A stretch of DNA of 34,108 bases. Source: DASUAO01 sp046484625 (GTDB lineage Bacteria > Actinomycetota > Acidimicrobiia > IMCC26256 > PALSA-555). The stretch is from contig JAWOIO010000146.1 of NCBI GenBank assembly GCA_046484625.1, forward strand, positions 1-34,108. The letters are read 5' to 3'. Under the pieces are notes generated by a model. The model did no database searches. It saw only the letters and a list, made by a program, of their open reading frames with translations, and was not told where the DNA came from. Position numbers and translations under genes: made by a program. Shown here one piece after another: positions 15,488-22,283 of this stretch (position 1 is its first letter; every line of letters starts with the position of its first letter).

Positions 15488-15509
15488 CCCGATCTCGGTC
15501 ATGATCGGG
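15488..15509 (+). promoter_or_regulatory. Hairpin covering the start region of the selenoprotein gene
   Basis: CCCGATC (15488-15494), 8-nt loop, GATCGGG (15503-15509), ending 2 nt before ATG 15512. The only G-rich stretch that could serve as a ribosome site lies in the 3' arm, so the structure could limit initiation. A CATGAT hexamer at 15500-15505, in the loop and 3' arm, is also a weak -10 candidate. Confidence 0.5.
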
Positions 15510-15511
15510 GG

Positions 15512-16054
15512 ATGGCCCACGTGCTGCTCGACCCCACCGCGGAGCACGACGCCGCGACTCGCGCCCGTGCTCCCCGACCGGCATCGCTCGACGGCGCGAC
15601 CGTGGGGCTGCTCGACATCAGCAAGGCGCGCGGCGACGTCTTCCTCGACCGGCTCGAGACGCGGCTCGTCGAACGCGGGATGAGGGTGAAGCGGTACTCG
15701 AAGCCCACGTTCACGAAGGTCGCGCCGATCGACTTGCGTCACGAGATCGCCCAGCAGTGCGACGTGGTCATCGAGGCCCTCGCCGACTGAGGCTCGTGCA
15801 CGTCGTGCAGTGTGCACGACATCGTGAACCTCGAGGGACTGGGGCTGCCCGGACTGTTCGTCGCATCCAGCGAGTTCGTCACCGCGGCCGACGCGCAGTC
15901 CGAGGCGCTCGGCGCCGATCCGGCCCGGGTCTTCGTCGCCCACCCGATCCAGGACCGAACCGACGCCGAGCTCGGCGCTCTGGCCGACGACGCCGTCGAC
16001 GAGATACTCGCGCTCCTCGCGCCCGCCGCAGCGCCCGACGCAACCCAGGAGTGA
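15512..16054 (+). CDS. UGSC-family selenoprotein, Sec encoded by TGA at 15788-15790
   Basis: Read through the TGA, this is a 180-aa protein. The N-terminal half has GATVGLLDISKARGDVFLDRLETRL, KPTFTKVAPIDLRHEIAQQCDVVIEALAD; residue 93 is the TGA. The frame continues Gly-Ser-Cys-Thr-Ser-Cys-Ser-Val-His-Asp-Ile-Val, with LPGLFVASSEFV and VFVAHPIQDRTDAEL after it. U93-G-S-C96 is the signature of UGSC (seleno)proteins, in which Cys or Thr replaces Sec in some relatives. Both halves belong to one domain, and no new start with a ribosome site lies just after the TGA. A hairpin 3' of the TGA fits bacterial SECIS rules. U93/C96 resemble a CxxC redox pair. If the TGA stops translation, a 92-aa fragment results. 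GTG 15476 or 15479 in frame are alternative starts. Biochemical role unknown. Confidence 0.9.
15788..15820 (+). promoter_or_regulatory. Candidate bacterial SECIS element with the Sec UGA
   Basis: After TGA (15788-15790) the RNA can fold GUCGUGCA (15802-15809) with UGCACGAC (15813-15820): an 8-bp perfect stem with apical loop GUG. The apical loop starts 19 nt after the UGA and its first base is G, both inside the published bacterial SECIS limits (16-37 nt; G among the first two loop bases). A rival fold pairs 15794-15801 with 15812-15819 (loop 10 nt), but its loop is only 11 nt from the UGA. Confidence 0.8.
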
Positions 16055-16061
16055 CCTGACC

Positions 16062-16772
16062 GTGTTGCTGTTGCACGAGATCCATCGGGTGCGCGGCGCG
16101 TCGGAGGACGCGTTCGAGGCCCACGTGCGCGACGGCTGGCTTCCCGAGCTCGCGGCCGGTGATGACGCCCGCCTCCTCTACTACCTGCACCTCGCGCACG
16201 GCTCGGGCCGGGCCTACACGGTCGTGACCATCACGGCGGTGCGCGACGGCACGGCGTGGGAGCACCTGGCCCGACGTGTCCAGGACGGTGACCTGCGCAC
16301 GTGGGCACACGAGGCCGACCAGCTCCGCCACGACGTGCACGCGAAGGCCGTGCTGCCCGTCCCGTGGGCGCCGCTCCCGGTCGCCGACCTCGCCGCGGTA
16401 CCCACCGACCCCGTCGACCACGACCTCACGCTCTTCATGGAGGACACGGCGTGGCCCCACGAGGGCAAGCTCGACGAGTACCTCACCAAGGCACACGACC
16501 AGTACGCGCCCAGTCTCGTCGAGGGGCGCCACGGTGGCCGCTCGATGCTCGAGCTGCTCAGCGTCTGGCAGTCGGCCTACGGGTCCGGGAAGCGCGGCGA
16601 GGTCATCCTCTGGCAGCGCGTCACCGAGCCCAAGCGCCTGCTCAATCTCCTCTACTCCGAGATCCCGGCCGAGCACCGCGCGCCCGGCACGTGGATGCAC
16701 GACGCGCTCGCCGTGCGCGACGACTGGGAGAGCCGCCTGCTCCGCACGACGAGCTGGTCACCGTTGTCGTAG
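16062..16772 (+). CDS. NIPSNAP-like dimeric alpha/beta-barrel protein of the UGSC cluster
   Basis: A 236-aa protein starting at GTG 16062, 7 nt after the selenoprotein stop, with AGGAG overlapping that stop. It seems to hold two ferredoxin-like repeats: residues about 1-100 (LLLHEIHRVRGASEDAFEAHV, YTVVTITAVRDGTAWEHLARRV) and about 130-236 (HDLTLFMEDTAWPHEGKLDEYL, MLELLSVWQSAYGSGKRGEVILWQRV). This layout recalls NIPSNAP/ABM proteins, which act as small enzymes or binding proteins. Its position makes it the third member of the selenoprotein cluster. No catalytic residue can be named with confidence; the WxH and DDxxRL positions are only suggestive. Confidence 0.78.
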   Translation: MLLLHEIHRVRGASEDAFEAHVRDGWLPELAAGDDARLLYYLHLAHGSGRAYTVVTITAVRDGTAWEHLARRVQDGDLRTWAHEADQLRHDVHAKAVLPVPWAPLPVADLAAVPTDPVDHDLTLFMEDTAWPHEGKLDEYLTKAHDQYAPSLVEGRHGGRSMLELLSVWQSAYGSGKRGEVILWQRVTEPKRLLNLLYSEIPAEHRAPGTWMHDALAVRDDWESRLLRTTSWSPLS

Positions 16773-16775
16773 CCG

Positions 16776-16803
16776 GGTGGGCCGGCGCGCGCGCCGGCCC
16801 ACC
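16776..16803 (+). terminator. 28-bp perfect palindrome after the selenoprotein cluster
   Basis: A perfect inverted repeat centred at 16789/16790, 3 bp after the TAG stop of the NIPSNAP-like gene. Each 14-nt arm (GGTGGGCCGGCGCG and its complement) is over 90% GC, giving a very stable hairpin with no unpaired loop in DNA. No T-tract follows. It most likely ends the transcript in the actinobacterial manner. Confidence 0.8.
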
Positions 16804-16857
16804 GAGGCTCCCGGGTTCGCTCGAGATTCCTCCACGGTCGTTGTCACACCCTGCTCG

Positions 16858-16863
16858 TAGTGT
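16858..16863 (+). promoter_or_regulatory. -10 box TAGTGT of the DUF222/HNH gene
   Basis: TAGTGT ends 7 nt before ATG 16871; no Shine-Dalgarno site; leaderless start likely. Confidence 0.6.
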
Positions 16864-16870
16864 GGTCGAC

Positions 16871-18016
16871 ATGAGCGTGATCGAACATATGTTCGCCCCG
16901 ACAACTCAGACCGGTGAGGACACCAAGCGCTTCGACTTCCGCGACCGGGTCGATGCCCTGCGGTGCCGCTCGACGAAGGACCTGCGCCGGTTGCTGGCGG
17001 ACGCCCGCCGGGAGCAGCAGCGCTGGCACCTCGAAGAGCTCGCCGCGATCCGAGTGCTCGACGACCGCGACGCCCTCGGTGCCCTGCCCGATGCCACCAT
17101 CTCGGCCCGCACTGCGAAGACCGACCGTGACGTCGCCCGCGCCCTGGAGTCCCTGCCCGCGGTCGCCAAGGCCGCCCACGACGGATGCCTGTCGCGGGAC
17201 CAGCTCGCCCCACTCACCCAGGTCGCGACGCCTGCCAGCGACGCCGAATGGGCCCAACGGGGCCCGAACGTCGCGCCGGTCGACCTCCAGCGCATGGCTC
17301 GCACGGCCCGGAAGGTCACCACAGCTGACGCCGAGGCGCGCCGGGCGGCGCGGTCGGTGTTCACCTGGCGTGAAGCCGAGACCGGCATGTGCGCGGGCCG
17401 CTGGTCGCTGCCCGATGTCGACGGCGTGCTGGTCGACAAGGTCCTCGACCACATGGCCGAACGCATGCGCCCGGCCAAGGGCCTCGCCTGGGCCTCCCTC
17501 GCGCGCCGCAAGGCCGACGCCCTCGTCGAACTCGCCCGCACCTACGCCGACACCGAGCGCACCGGACGCTTCCGCATCGAGATCGTCCAGATCACCGACC
17601 ACCGCGGGAACGTCACCCACGAGGTCGACGGCATCCCCATCGCCGACGCCACCGTCGACGCGTTACGCCCCGACGCCAAGGTCCGCGATGCCGTCCTCGA
17701 CGCAACCGGGACCCGCACCACCCGCCGGCCCCGAACGGCACTCCCTGCCGACGTCGAACGCCACCTCCGCCGCCGCGACCGCTCCTGCCGCGTCCCCGGC
17801 TGTGAAGCCACCCGCGGCATCCAGATCCACCACACCAATCCCATCTGTGCCCACGGCGACTCTCACGACCCCCGGGAGCTCGCCGGCGTCTGCCCTCCCC
17901 ACCACCAGATGCTCGAACCCCACGGCCCCTACCGACTCATCGGCGACGCCGAGCAGCCCGACGGCCTCACCGTCGTCCACCGCGACGACCAGGCGCGCGA
18001 CGGCCCGGCCCCGTGA
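16871..18016 (+). CDS. DUF222 domain protein with C-terminal HNH endonuclease motif (13E12 type)
   Basis: A 381-aa protein. The helical DUF222 part covers residues about 20-280 (LRRLLADARREQQRWHLEELAAIRVL, then SLARRKADALVELARTY). The C-terminal HNH finger begins CRVPGC (Cys306) and continues IQIHHTNP (His320-His321) and DPRELAGVCPPHHQMLEPHG with two more zinc or metal ligands. Such proteins are present in many copies in actinobacteria and have been described as 13E12-type repeats; DNA cleavage is assumed from HNH. ATG 16871 is chosen for the leaderless -10 box, although the frame is open far upstream. It follows directly on the terminator of the selenoprotein cluster. Confidence 0.9.
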   Translation: MSVIEHMFAPTTQTGEDTKRFDFRDRVDALRCRSTKDLRRLLADARREQQRWHLEELAAIRVLDDRDALGALPDATISARTAKTDRDVARALESLPAVAKAAHDGCLSRDQLAPLTQVATPASDAEWAQRGPNVAPVDLQRMARTARKVTTADAEARRAARSVFTWREAETGMCAGRWSLPDVDGVLVDKVLDHMAERMRPAKGLAWASLARRKADALVELARTYADTERTGRFRIEIVQITDHRGNVTHEVDGIPIADATVDALRPDAKVRDAVLDATGTRTTRRPRTALPADVERHLRRRDRSCRVPGCEATRGIQIHHTNPICAHGDSHDPRELAGVCPPHHQMLEPHGPYRLIGDAEQPDGLTVVHRDDQARDGPAP

Positions 18017-18077
18017 GTCGGGACGGCACGGCCAGACGACGCGACGCGCCGCCCGGGCAGTGGAGCGACGCGAGACG

Positions 18078-18209
18078 TCAGGAGCTGATGGGCGCGACCG
18101 GCAGCACGGTGCCGCACGTACTCACCAGGGGCGCGCCGGCGAAGCGCTGCTGGAGCCAGGTGAAGACCAGCTGACGCTCCTGGGTCTGCGCCGCGATCAG
18201 CGCGCGACA
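18078..18209 (-). pseudogene. Shifted-frame C-terminal remnant of the His-rich membrane protein gene
   Basis: Forty-three codons plus TGA on the minus strand read CRALIAAQTQERQLVFTWLQ and continue with CGTVLPVAPISS at the end. Nearly every codon ends in G or C and the composition (Gln, Phe, Trp, Val) is protein-like, unlike the Arg/Pro/Ala-rich shadow frames. It has no start codon. It abuts the end of the membrane protein gene in another phase; one extra base near 18210 would fuse the two. So it is probably the original C-terminus cut off by a 1-nt deletion or a sequence error. Confidence 0.5.
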
Positions 18210-19486
18210 GTCGCGCCGAGCTCGGGGTGCTCACCGCTGAACACACCCCACGGGCTCTCCCACCCGGGGACGGTCCACGTGTGGTTCATCCACGCGTCCG
18301 AGCCGTCGCTCTTGGTACCGCCCGCGGCCTCACACCGATCCTTCGACCACCTCTCCGGACCGATGACGAGACCGTTCTTGATGCAGAGCCCGATGTGCTG
18401 GTGCCACGGATCGTTCGGTCCCGCGAAGCCCTCCGGCGCAGTGCCGTCGGACGTGAGGACGTAGTAGCTCAGCCCGACCACGCGGGCATCCGGCCCGCTG
18501 CCGTCGTAGAGGAGCATCTCGGGCGCAGTGGGATCGAACGTGCCGTCGACGAAGCTGAACTTCATGTAGTGCGCACCGATGCACGGCAGGTACGTCGTGA
18601 CGGCCCGGTACCCGGCGGCCTCGGCGTCGGCGACGGTCGGGAGGGCGAGCGCAGCCTCACGCGAGATCGCCAGCTCGGTACCGAGCTGCTCGCGGGTCGC
18701 AGCATCCTCGATCGGGTACCAGACCGTGGGACCGCGATGGCCGTGGCCACCCGCCGACTGGCCCTCGGACGCCTCAGGGCTCGCCTGCTCGCATGGCGAG
18801 TTGCCGTTGGCGGTCTCGATGCCGGGACTGTCACCGGCCGCCGTCGCGTGATCGTCGTCGTGGCCCGCGGCGGCCTCGTGCGTCGCGCCGCCTGCACCGA
18901 CAGGGGTCACGTCGCCACCGTGGTCGTCCGCGTGGGCGCCCCCCGGGTGACCGGCAGCGGCACCACTGCCGTGGTGACTCTCGCCCGCGATCGCCGGGAT
19001 GAGCGACATCGTCGAGAGCAGGACCACGATCGCGACCAGCGCCCCGAGTCCCGGGAGTGCGAAGGCCGAGGGAACTCTGCGCCGCAGCGCGAAACCTGAG
19101 AGCACGGCCACGCAACCGGCGAGGACGAGCACCTCGAACGACGTCGCGAGGACATCGGCGAACTCGGCAGGCTCGGCGGTCCACGCGCCGGGCCCGAAGG
19201 GGACGCCCCAGAGGCGCGACACGATCCAGGACACGATGATCGCGGCGCTGAGGCCGGCACCGAACCACACGACCAGCCGTGACGGGCGCAGCAGGATCGC
19301 GAGCGCGAACGCGATCTGCAGCCAGGCCGCCACCGCGAAGAACATGCCGTGCGCGGTGCCGTGGTCGAAGTGCTCGCCCATGACACCGAAATGGACGAAC
19401 GCCGCGCCGACGGACAACGCGGCGAGCGACCAGCGGATGGCCGGGTCGAGCTCGCGAACAGGGTCGGGGCGAGCGGCAGCGTCCAT
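18197..19486 (-). CDS. Polytopic membrane protein with His-rich linker and extracytoplasmic Cys/His domain
   Basis: A 429-aa protein of unknown function. ATG 19486 has GGAGG spaced 5 nt. About five membrane segments fill residues 20-170 (including VGAAFVHFGVMGEHF, MFFAVAAWLQIAFALAILL and LGALVAIVVLLSTMSLIPAI). Residues about 172-225 are a His/Asp/Gly/Ala linker with many His pairs that could bind metal ions. The C-terminal domain (about 245-429) has TYLPCIGAHYMKFSF, PWHQHIGLCIKNGLVIG, DRCEAAGG and NHTWTVPGW, with Cys and His that suggest metal or haem contact. The end of the frame is uncertain because a coding remnant in another phase follows. Membrane location is clear; copper or other metal handling is only a guess. 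Confidence 0.82.
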   Translation of the reverse strand: MDAAARPDPVRELDPAIRWSLAALSVGAAFVHFGVMGEHFDHGTAHGMFFAVAAWLQIAFALAILLRPSRLVVWFGAGLSAAIIVSWIVSRLWGVPFGPGAWTAEPAEFADVLATSFEVLVLAGCVAVLSGFALRRRVPSAFALPGLGALVAIVVLLSTMSLIPAIAGESHHGSGAAAGHPGGAHADDHGGDVTPVGAGGATHEAAAGHDDDHATAAGDSPGIETANGNSPCEQASPEASEGQSAGGHGHRGPTVWYPIEDAATREQLGTELAISREAALALPTVADAEAAGYRAVTTYLPCIGAHYMKFSFVDGTFDPTAPEMLLYDGSGPDARVVGLSYYVLTSDGTAPEGFAGPNDPWHQHIGLCIKNGLVIGPERWSKDRCEAAGGTKSDGSDAWMNHTWTVPGWESPWGVFSGEHPELGATVAR

Positions 19487-19511
19487 GACGTCCTCCAGAA
19501 GTTTGCCGGGC

Positions 19512-19517
19512 AGTGTA
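19512..19517 (-). promoter_or_regulatory. -10 box TACACT of the His-rich membrane protein gene
   Basis: Minus-strand TACACT lies 25 nt before ATG 19486 and would start a leader of about 19 nt holding GGAGG. It lies at the edge of the PIG-L remnant, so the promoter sits where that gene was cut. Confidence 0.5.
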
Positions 19518-19625
19518 GGCGTCATCGTCGAGGTGCGGCGACACGACAACGAGGCGGGCCCGCTCGCGCTCGTCGACGAGCCCCCAGTCACGCATCTCCG
19601 GAACGGGATCGGGTGCATCGCTCAT
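19515..19625 (-). pseudogene. N-terminal stub of a PIG-L/LmbE-family deacetylase gene
   Basis: From ATG 19625 the minus strand reads MSDAPDPVPEMRDWGLVDER, then ARLVVVSPHLDDDAY. RLVVVSPHLDD is the zinc-binding opening of PIG-L (LmbE) N-acetylglucosaminyl deacetylases, where a gene of about 230-280 codons would be expected. The match ends after about 36 codons, right before the promoter of the membrane protein gene. The stub cannot be functional. Confidence 0.65.
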
Positions 19626-19658
19626 CGCGCGAGCATCGCAGAGGCGCCGGGCCGACGG

Positions 19659-19664
19659 TAGCGT
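19659..19664 (+). promoter_or_regulatory. -10 box TAGCGT before the decayed aldo/keto reductase
   Basis: TAGCGT ends 7 nt before ATG 19672. The overlapping minus-strand hexamer TACCGT (19655-19660) shares the TA, so this too may fire in both directions. The promoter seems intact although the gene is not. Confidence 0.45.
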
Positions 19665-19671
19665 CCGGGCC

Positions 19672-20047
19672 ATGCAGCGACGAGCGCTCGGGCCGACGGG
19701 GATCGACGTCGCGCCGCTGTGCCTCGCGTGCGAAGCGCCGCCCGCAGGTGATGGACCGCGTCACCCCGCGCGCCGTCGAGGTGGGACGTGCGCTCGCTCG
19801 GCTCGCCGACGAGCGCGGGCTCACCGCGACCCAGCTCGCGCTCCTCTGGGTCAAGGACCAACCGGGCGTGACGGCGCCAATCATCGGGCCGCGGACCCTC
19901 GACCAGCTCCTGGACGCGATCGGGGTCCTCGACCTCGAGCTCGACGAGGACACCCGCATCGCCTGCGACGAGCTCGTGCATCCTGGCAATGCGGTCGCCG
20001 ACTTCCACAACACGACGGGCTGGACGAAGGCGCGGGTCCCATGCTGA
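19672..20047 (+). pseudogene. Aldo/keto reductase, internally deleted and frameshifted
   Basis: From ATG 19672 the frame reads QRRALGPTGIDVAPLCL, the usual N-terminus of aldo/keto reductases, for about 18 codons. In a different phase, from about 19745, the sequence continues VMDRVTPRAVEVGRALARLA, LTATQLALLWVKDQPGVTAPIIGPRTLDQL and LDEDTRIACDELVHPG, the family's C-terminal cofactor-binding part, up to 20047. The central 200 or so residues with the catalytic Asp-Tyr-Lys-His tetrad are missing. The intact gene would be about 320 codons. It stands next to the PIG-L stub, so both may have been hit by the same deletion process. Confidence 0.82.
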
Positions 20048-20076
20048 CGCGCCGCGCCTCGCGGCGCCCGAGCCGA

Positions 20077-20082
20077 TAGATT
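20077..20082 (+). promoter_or_regulatory. -10 box TAGATT of the first universal stress protein gene
   Basis: TAGATT ends 6 nt before GTG 20089; no Shine-Dalgarno site; leaderless start likely. It may drive the stress proteins and the FAD oxidoreductase together. Confidence 0.6.
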
Positions 20083-20088
20083 CCGCGC

Positions 20089-20493
20089 GTGGCCCCCGAG
20101 CCCAAATACGCCACCATCGTCGTCGGTACCGACGGATCCGCGCGTGCGGAGCAGGCCGTCGAACAGGCTGCCACCCTCGCCCAGGCCTATGACTCGACCC
20201 TGCACGTGGTGCACGCGTACCAGGGGACACAGCGGCCCGTCGTACGCCGTGCGAAGCAGGTCGCGGACCGCGTGCAGGACGGCCTCGCCGGGCGCGGCAT
20301 CGACGTGCAGACCCACGCGATGCTCGGGCACCCGGCCGACGCCGTCGTCGACCTGGCGTTCACCTGCGACGCAGACCTGATCGTGGTCGGGAACCGCGGG
20401 ATGACCGGCCGCGGTCGAATCCTCGGGAGCGTCCCGAACGCGATCGCGCACAGCGCGCACTGTGCCGTCCTCATCGTCCCCACGGGTGACTGA
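20089..20493 (+). CDS. Universal stress protein (UspA family)
   Basis: A 134-aa single-domain Usp, starting at GTG 20089. IVVGTDGSARAEQAVEQAA forms the first strand and helix. VGNRGMTGRGRILGSVPNAI carries the ATP-binding G-x2-G-x9-G-(S/T) motif, so it belongs to the nucleotide-binding branch. It is followed after 4 nt by a second Usp gene. Such proteins act as stress-linked regulators through ATP binding. Confidence 0.93.
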   Translation: MAPEPKYATIVVGTDGSARAEQAVEQAATLAQAYDSTLHVVHAYQGTQRPVVRRAKQVADRVQDGLAGRGIDVQTHAMLGHPADAVVDLAFTCDADLIVVGNRGMTGRGRILGSVPNAIAHSAHCAVLIVPTGD

Positions 20494-20497
20494 GCCG

Positions 20498-20869
20498 ATG
20501 TTCTCGACGGTCGTCGTCGGGACCGACGGGTCCGAGCGATCGGCGATCGCGGTGGCGCACGCAGCGACGCTGGCGCGGACGTCTGGCGCGAGCCTGCATC
20601 TCGTGGTCGCGACGAAGGCTCCAGGATCGATCGCCGGACTCGAGGAGCAGGTCACAGCGGCGCGCGACCGTGGTGTCGAGGTCGAGATGCACCAGGCCGT
20701 GGGGAGCCCGGTCACGGTCGTCCTCGATGTCGCGCAACAGGTCGGTGCCGACCTCATCGTGGTCGGCAACCGCGGGATGGTCGGGAGCCGACGCCTGTTG
20801 GGGAGCGTCCCCAACTCGCTCGCCCACCACGCGCGTTGCGCGGTGATGATCGTCCCCACCCGGGCGTGA
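20498..20869 (+). CDS. Universal stress protein (UspA family), second copy
   Basis: A 123-aa single-domain Usp. ATG 20498 is 4 nt after the first Usp stop and opens directly with MFSTVVVGTDGSERSAIAVA. The ATP-binding motif is VGNRGMVGSRRLLGSVPNSLA. Similarity to its neighbour across the whole length suggests a tandem duplication. The stop overlaps the GTG start of the FAD oxidoreductase by 4 bp, so the three genes form an operon. Confidence 0.92.
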   Translation: MFSTVVVGTDGSERSAIAVAHAATLARTSGASLHLVVATKAPGSIAGLEEQVTAARDRGVEVEMHQAVGSPVTVVLDVAQQVGADLIVVGNRGMVGSRRLLGSVPNSLAHHARCAVMIVPTRA

Positions 20870-22269
20870 TCCCGACGACGAACCCACGCCGCTTCGACGA
20901 CGCCGACGCCCGGTGCTACTGGACCGACGCGACACCGTTCCCCGAGCCGATGCCGGCGCCTCCGTCCCGCGGCGAATGCGACCTCGCGATCGTCGGTGCC
21001 GGCTACACGGGCTTGTGGGCCGCGCTCCAGGCCGTCGAACGCGATTCCGACCGCCATGTCGTCGTGCTCGAGGCCGAGCAGGCCGGGTTCGGCGCCTCGA
21101 CGCGCAACGGCGGATTCATCGACTCGTCGCTGACGCACGGCATCGAGCACGGGCGCCTCCGCTTCCCTGACGAGCACGACCGACTCGTCGAGCTCGGTCG
21201 CGAGAACTGGGACGGCCTGCTCGCCGACCTCACCCGGCACGGGATCGACGCCGGGGTCGAGGTCACCGGGCAGCTCTCGGTCGCGACAGAGCCCTACCAG
21301 CTCGAAGGGCTCGATGAGTACGCCGCGCTGCTCCGCGAGCACGGCGAGACCGCGGAGGTGCTCGACGCCGCCGCGACCCGCGCCGAGATCCATTCGCCCA
21401 CGTTCCTGGGCGGACTCTGGCAACGGACCTCCACCGGGATCTGCGACCCCGCCCGGCTCGTGTTCGGGCTACGCGACGCGGCGATCCGCGCCGGTGTCAC
21501 GCTCCACGAGCACGCACCCGTCACCGCGCTGCACACCGACGGCGCCGGCATGACGCTCGACGGTCCCTGGGGTCGACTGCGCGCCGCAAAGGTGCTCCTC
21601 GCCACGAACGGGTTCCCCCCGCTGGTTCGTTCGATCCGGCGGACCATCGTCCCGGTCTACGACTACGTCCTCGTCACCGAGCCGCTCGACACCGCGAGAC
21701 GCGGTGCCGTCGGGTGGGCCGCGCGCCAGGGGCTCACCGATTCGGGAAACCGCTTCCACTACTCACGGCTGACCGCCGACGACCGGATCCTCTGGGGCGG
21801 CTACGACGCGCTCTACCACTTCGGGTCGAAAGTCGCGCCACACCTGGAGGAGCGTCCGGCCACGTTCGCGCTGCTGGCGCGCCAGTTCGCGGAGACGTTC
21901 CCGGCCCTGGAGGGGATCCGGTTCACGCACCGGTGGGCCGGCGTGATCGACACGTCGTCGCGGTTCGCGGTGAGCTTCGGGACGTCGCACCGGGGGCGCG
22001 TCGCGTACGCGGTCGGGTACACGGGCCTCGGCGTCGTCGCGAGTCGATTCGGCGCCCGCGTCGCCCTCGACCGGCTCGACGACCCCGACTCGCCGCTGGC
22101 CCGGATGCGGTTCGTGCGCGAGCGCCCGTTCCCGTTCCCACCCGAGCCGTTCCGCTGGATCGGCGTCACGCTCACGAGACGGGCGCTCGCACGCGCCGAC
22201 CGACGACAGGGTCGGCGGGGACCCTGGCTCCGGCTGCTCGATCGGTTCGGGATCGGCTTCGACAGCTGA
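20866..22269 (+). CDS. FAD-dependent oxidoreductase (D-amino-acid oxidase / glycine oxidase type)
   Basis: A 467-aa flavoenzyme of the DAO family. GTG 20866 overlaps the preceding stop by 4 bp (GTGA) and is preferred to the open frame further upstream. The FAD-binding GxGxxG motif is in LAIVGAGYTGLWAALQA; LEAEQAGFGASTRNGGFI follows, as in the GabD/PuuB-like gamma-glutamylputrescine or glycine oxidase branch. Near the C-terminus HRWAGVIDTSSRFAVSFG and YAVGYTGLGVVASRFGA close the FAD site. It probably oxidises an amine or amino acid to an imine; the substrate is not known. Confidence 0.9.
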   Translation: MIPTTNPRRFDDADARCYWTDATPFPEPMPAPPSRGECDLAIVGAGYTGLWAALQAVERDSDRHVVVLEAEQAGFGASTRNGGFIDSSLTHGIEHGRLRFPDEHDRLVELGRENWDGLLADLTRHGIDAGVEVTGQLSVATEPYQLEGLDEYAALLREHGETAEVLDAAATRAEIHSPTFLGGLWQRTSTGICDPARLVFGLRDAAIRAGVTLHEHAPVTALHTDGAGMTLDGPWGRLRAAKVLLATNGFPPLVRSIRRTIVPVYDYVLVTEPLDTARRGAVGWAARQGLTDSGNRFHYSRLTADDRILWGGYDALYHFGSKVAPHLEERPATFALLARQFAETFPALEGIRFTHRWAGVIDTSSRFAVSFGTSHRGRVAYAVGYTGLGVVASRFGARVALDRLDDPDSPLARMRFVRERPFPFPPEPFRWIGVTLTRRALARADRRQGRRGPWLRLLDRFGIGFDS

Positions 22270-22271
22270 CC

Positions 22272-22277
22272 TACGGT
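22272..22277 (+). promoter_or_regulatory. -10 box TACGGT of the HD-domain gene
   Basis: TACGGT ends 6 nt before GTG 22284; no Shine-Dalgarno site; leaderless start likely. Confidence 0.6.
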
Positions 22278-22283
22278 GGCGGC

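Noticed and set aside
15812..16054. Separate small gene starting at GTG 15812
   Set aside because: No ribosome site or promoter precedes it, and its sequence is the natural continuation of the UGSC domain across the TGA.
16841..16846. TTGTCA as a -35 element for the HNH gene
   Set aside because: It is only 11 bp from the -10 box; the usual spacing is about 17 bp, and other leaderless promoters here show no -35 box.
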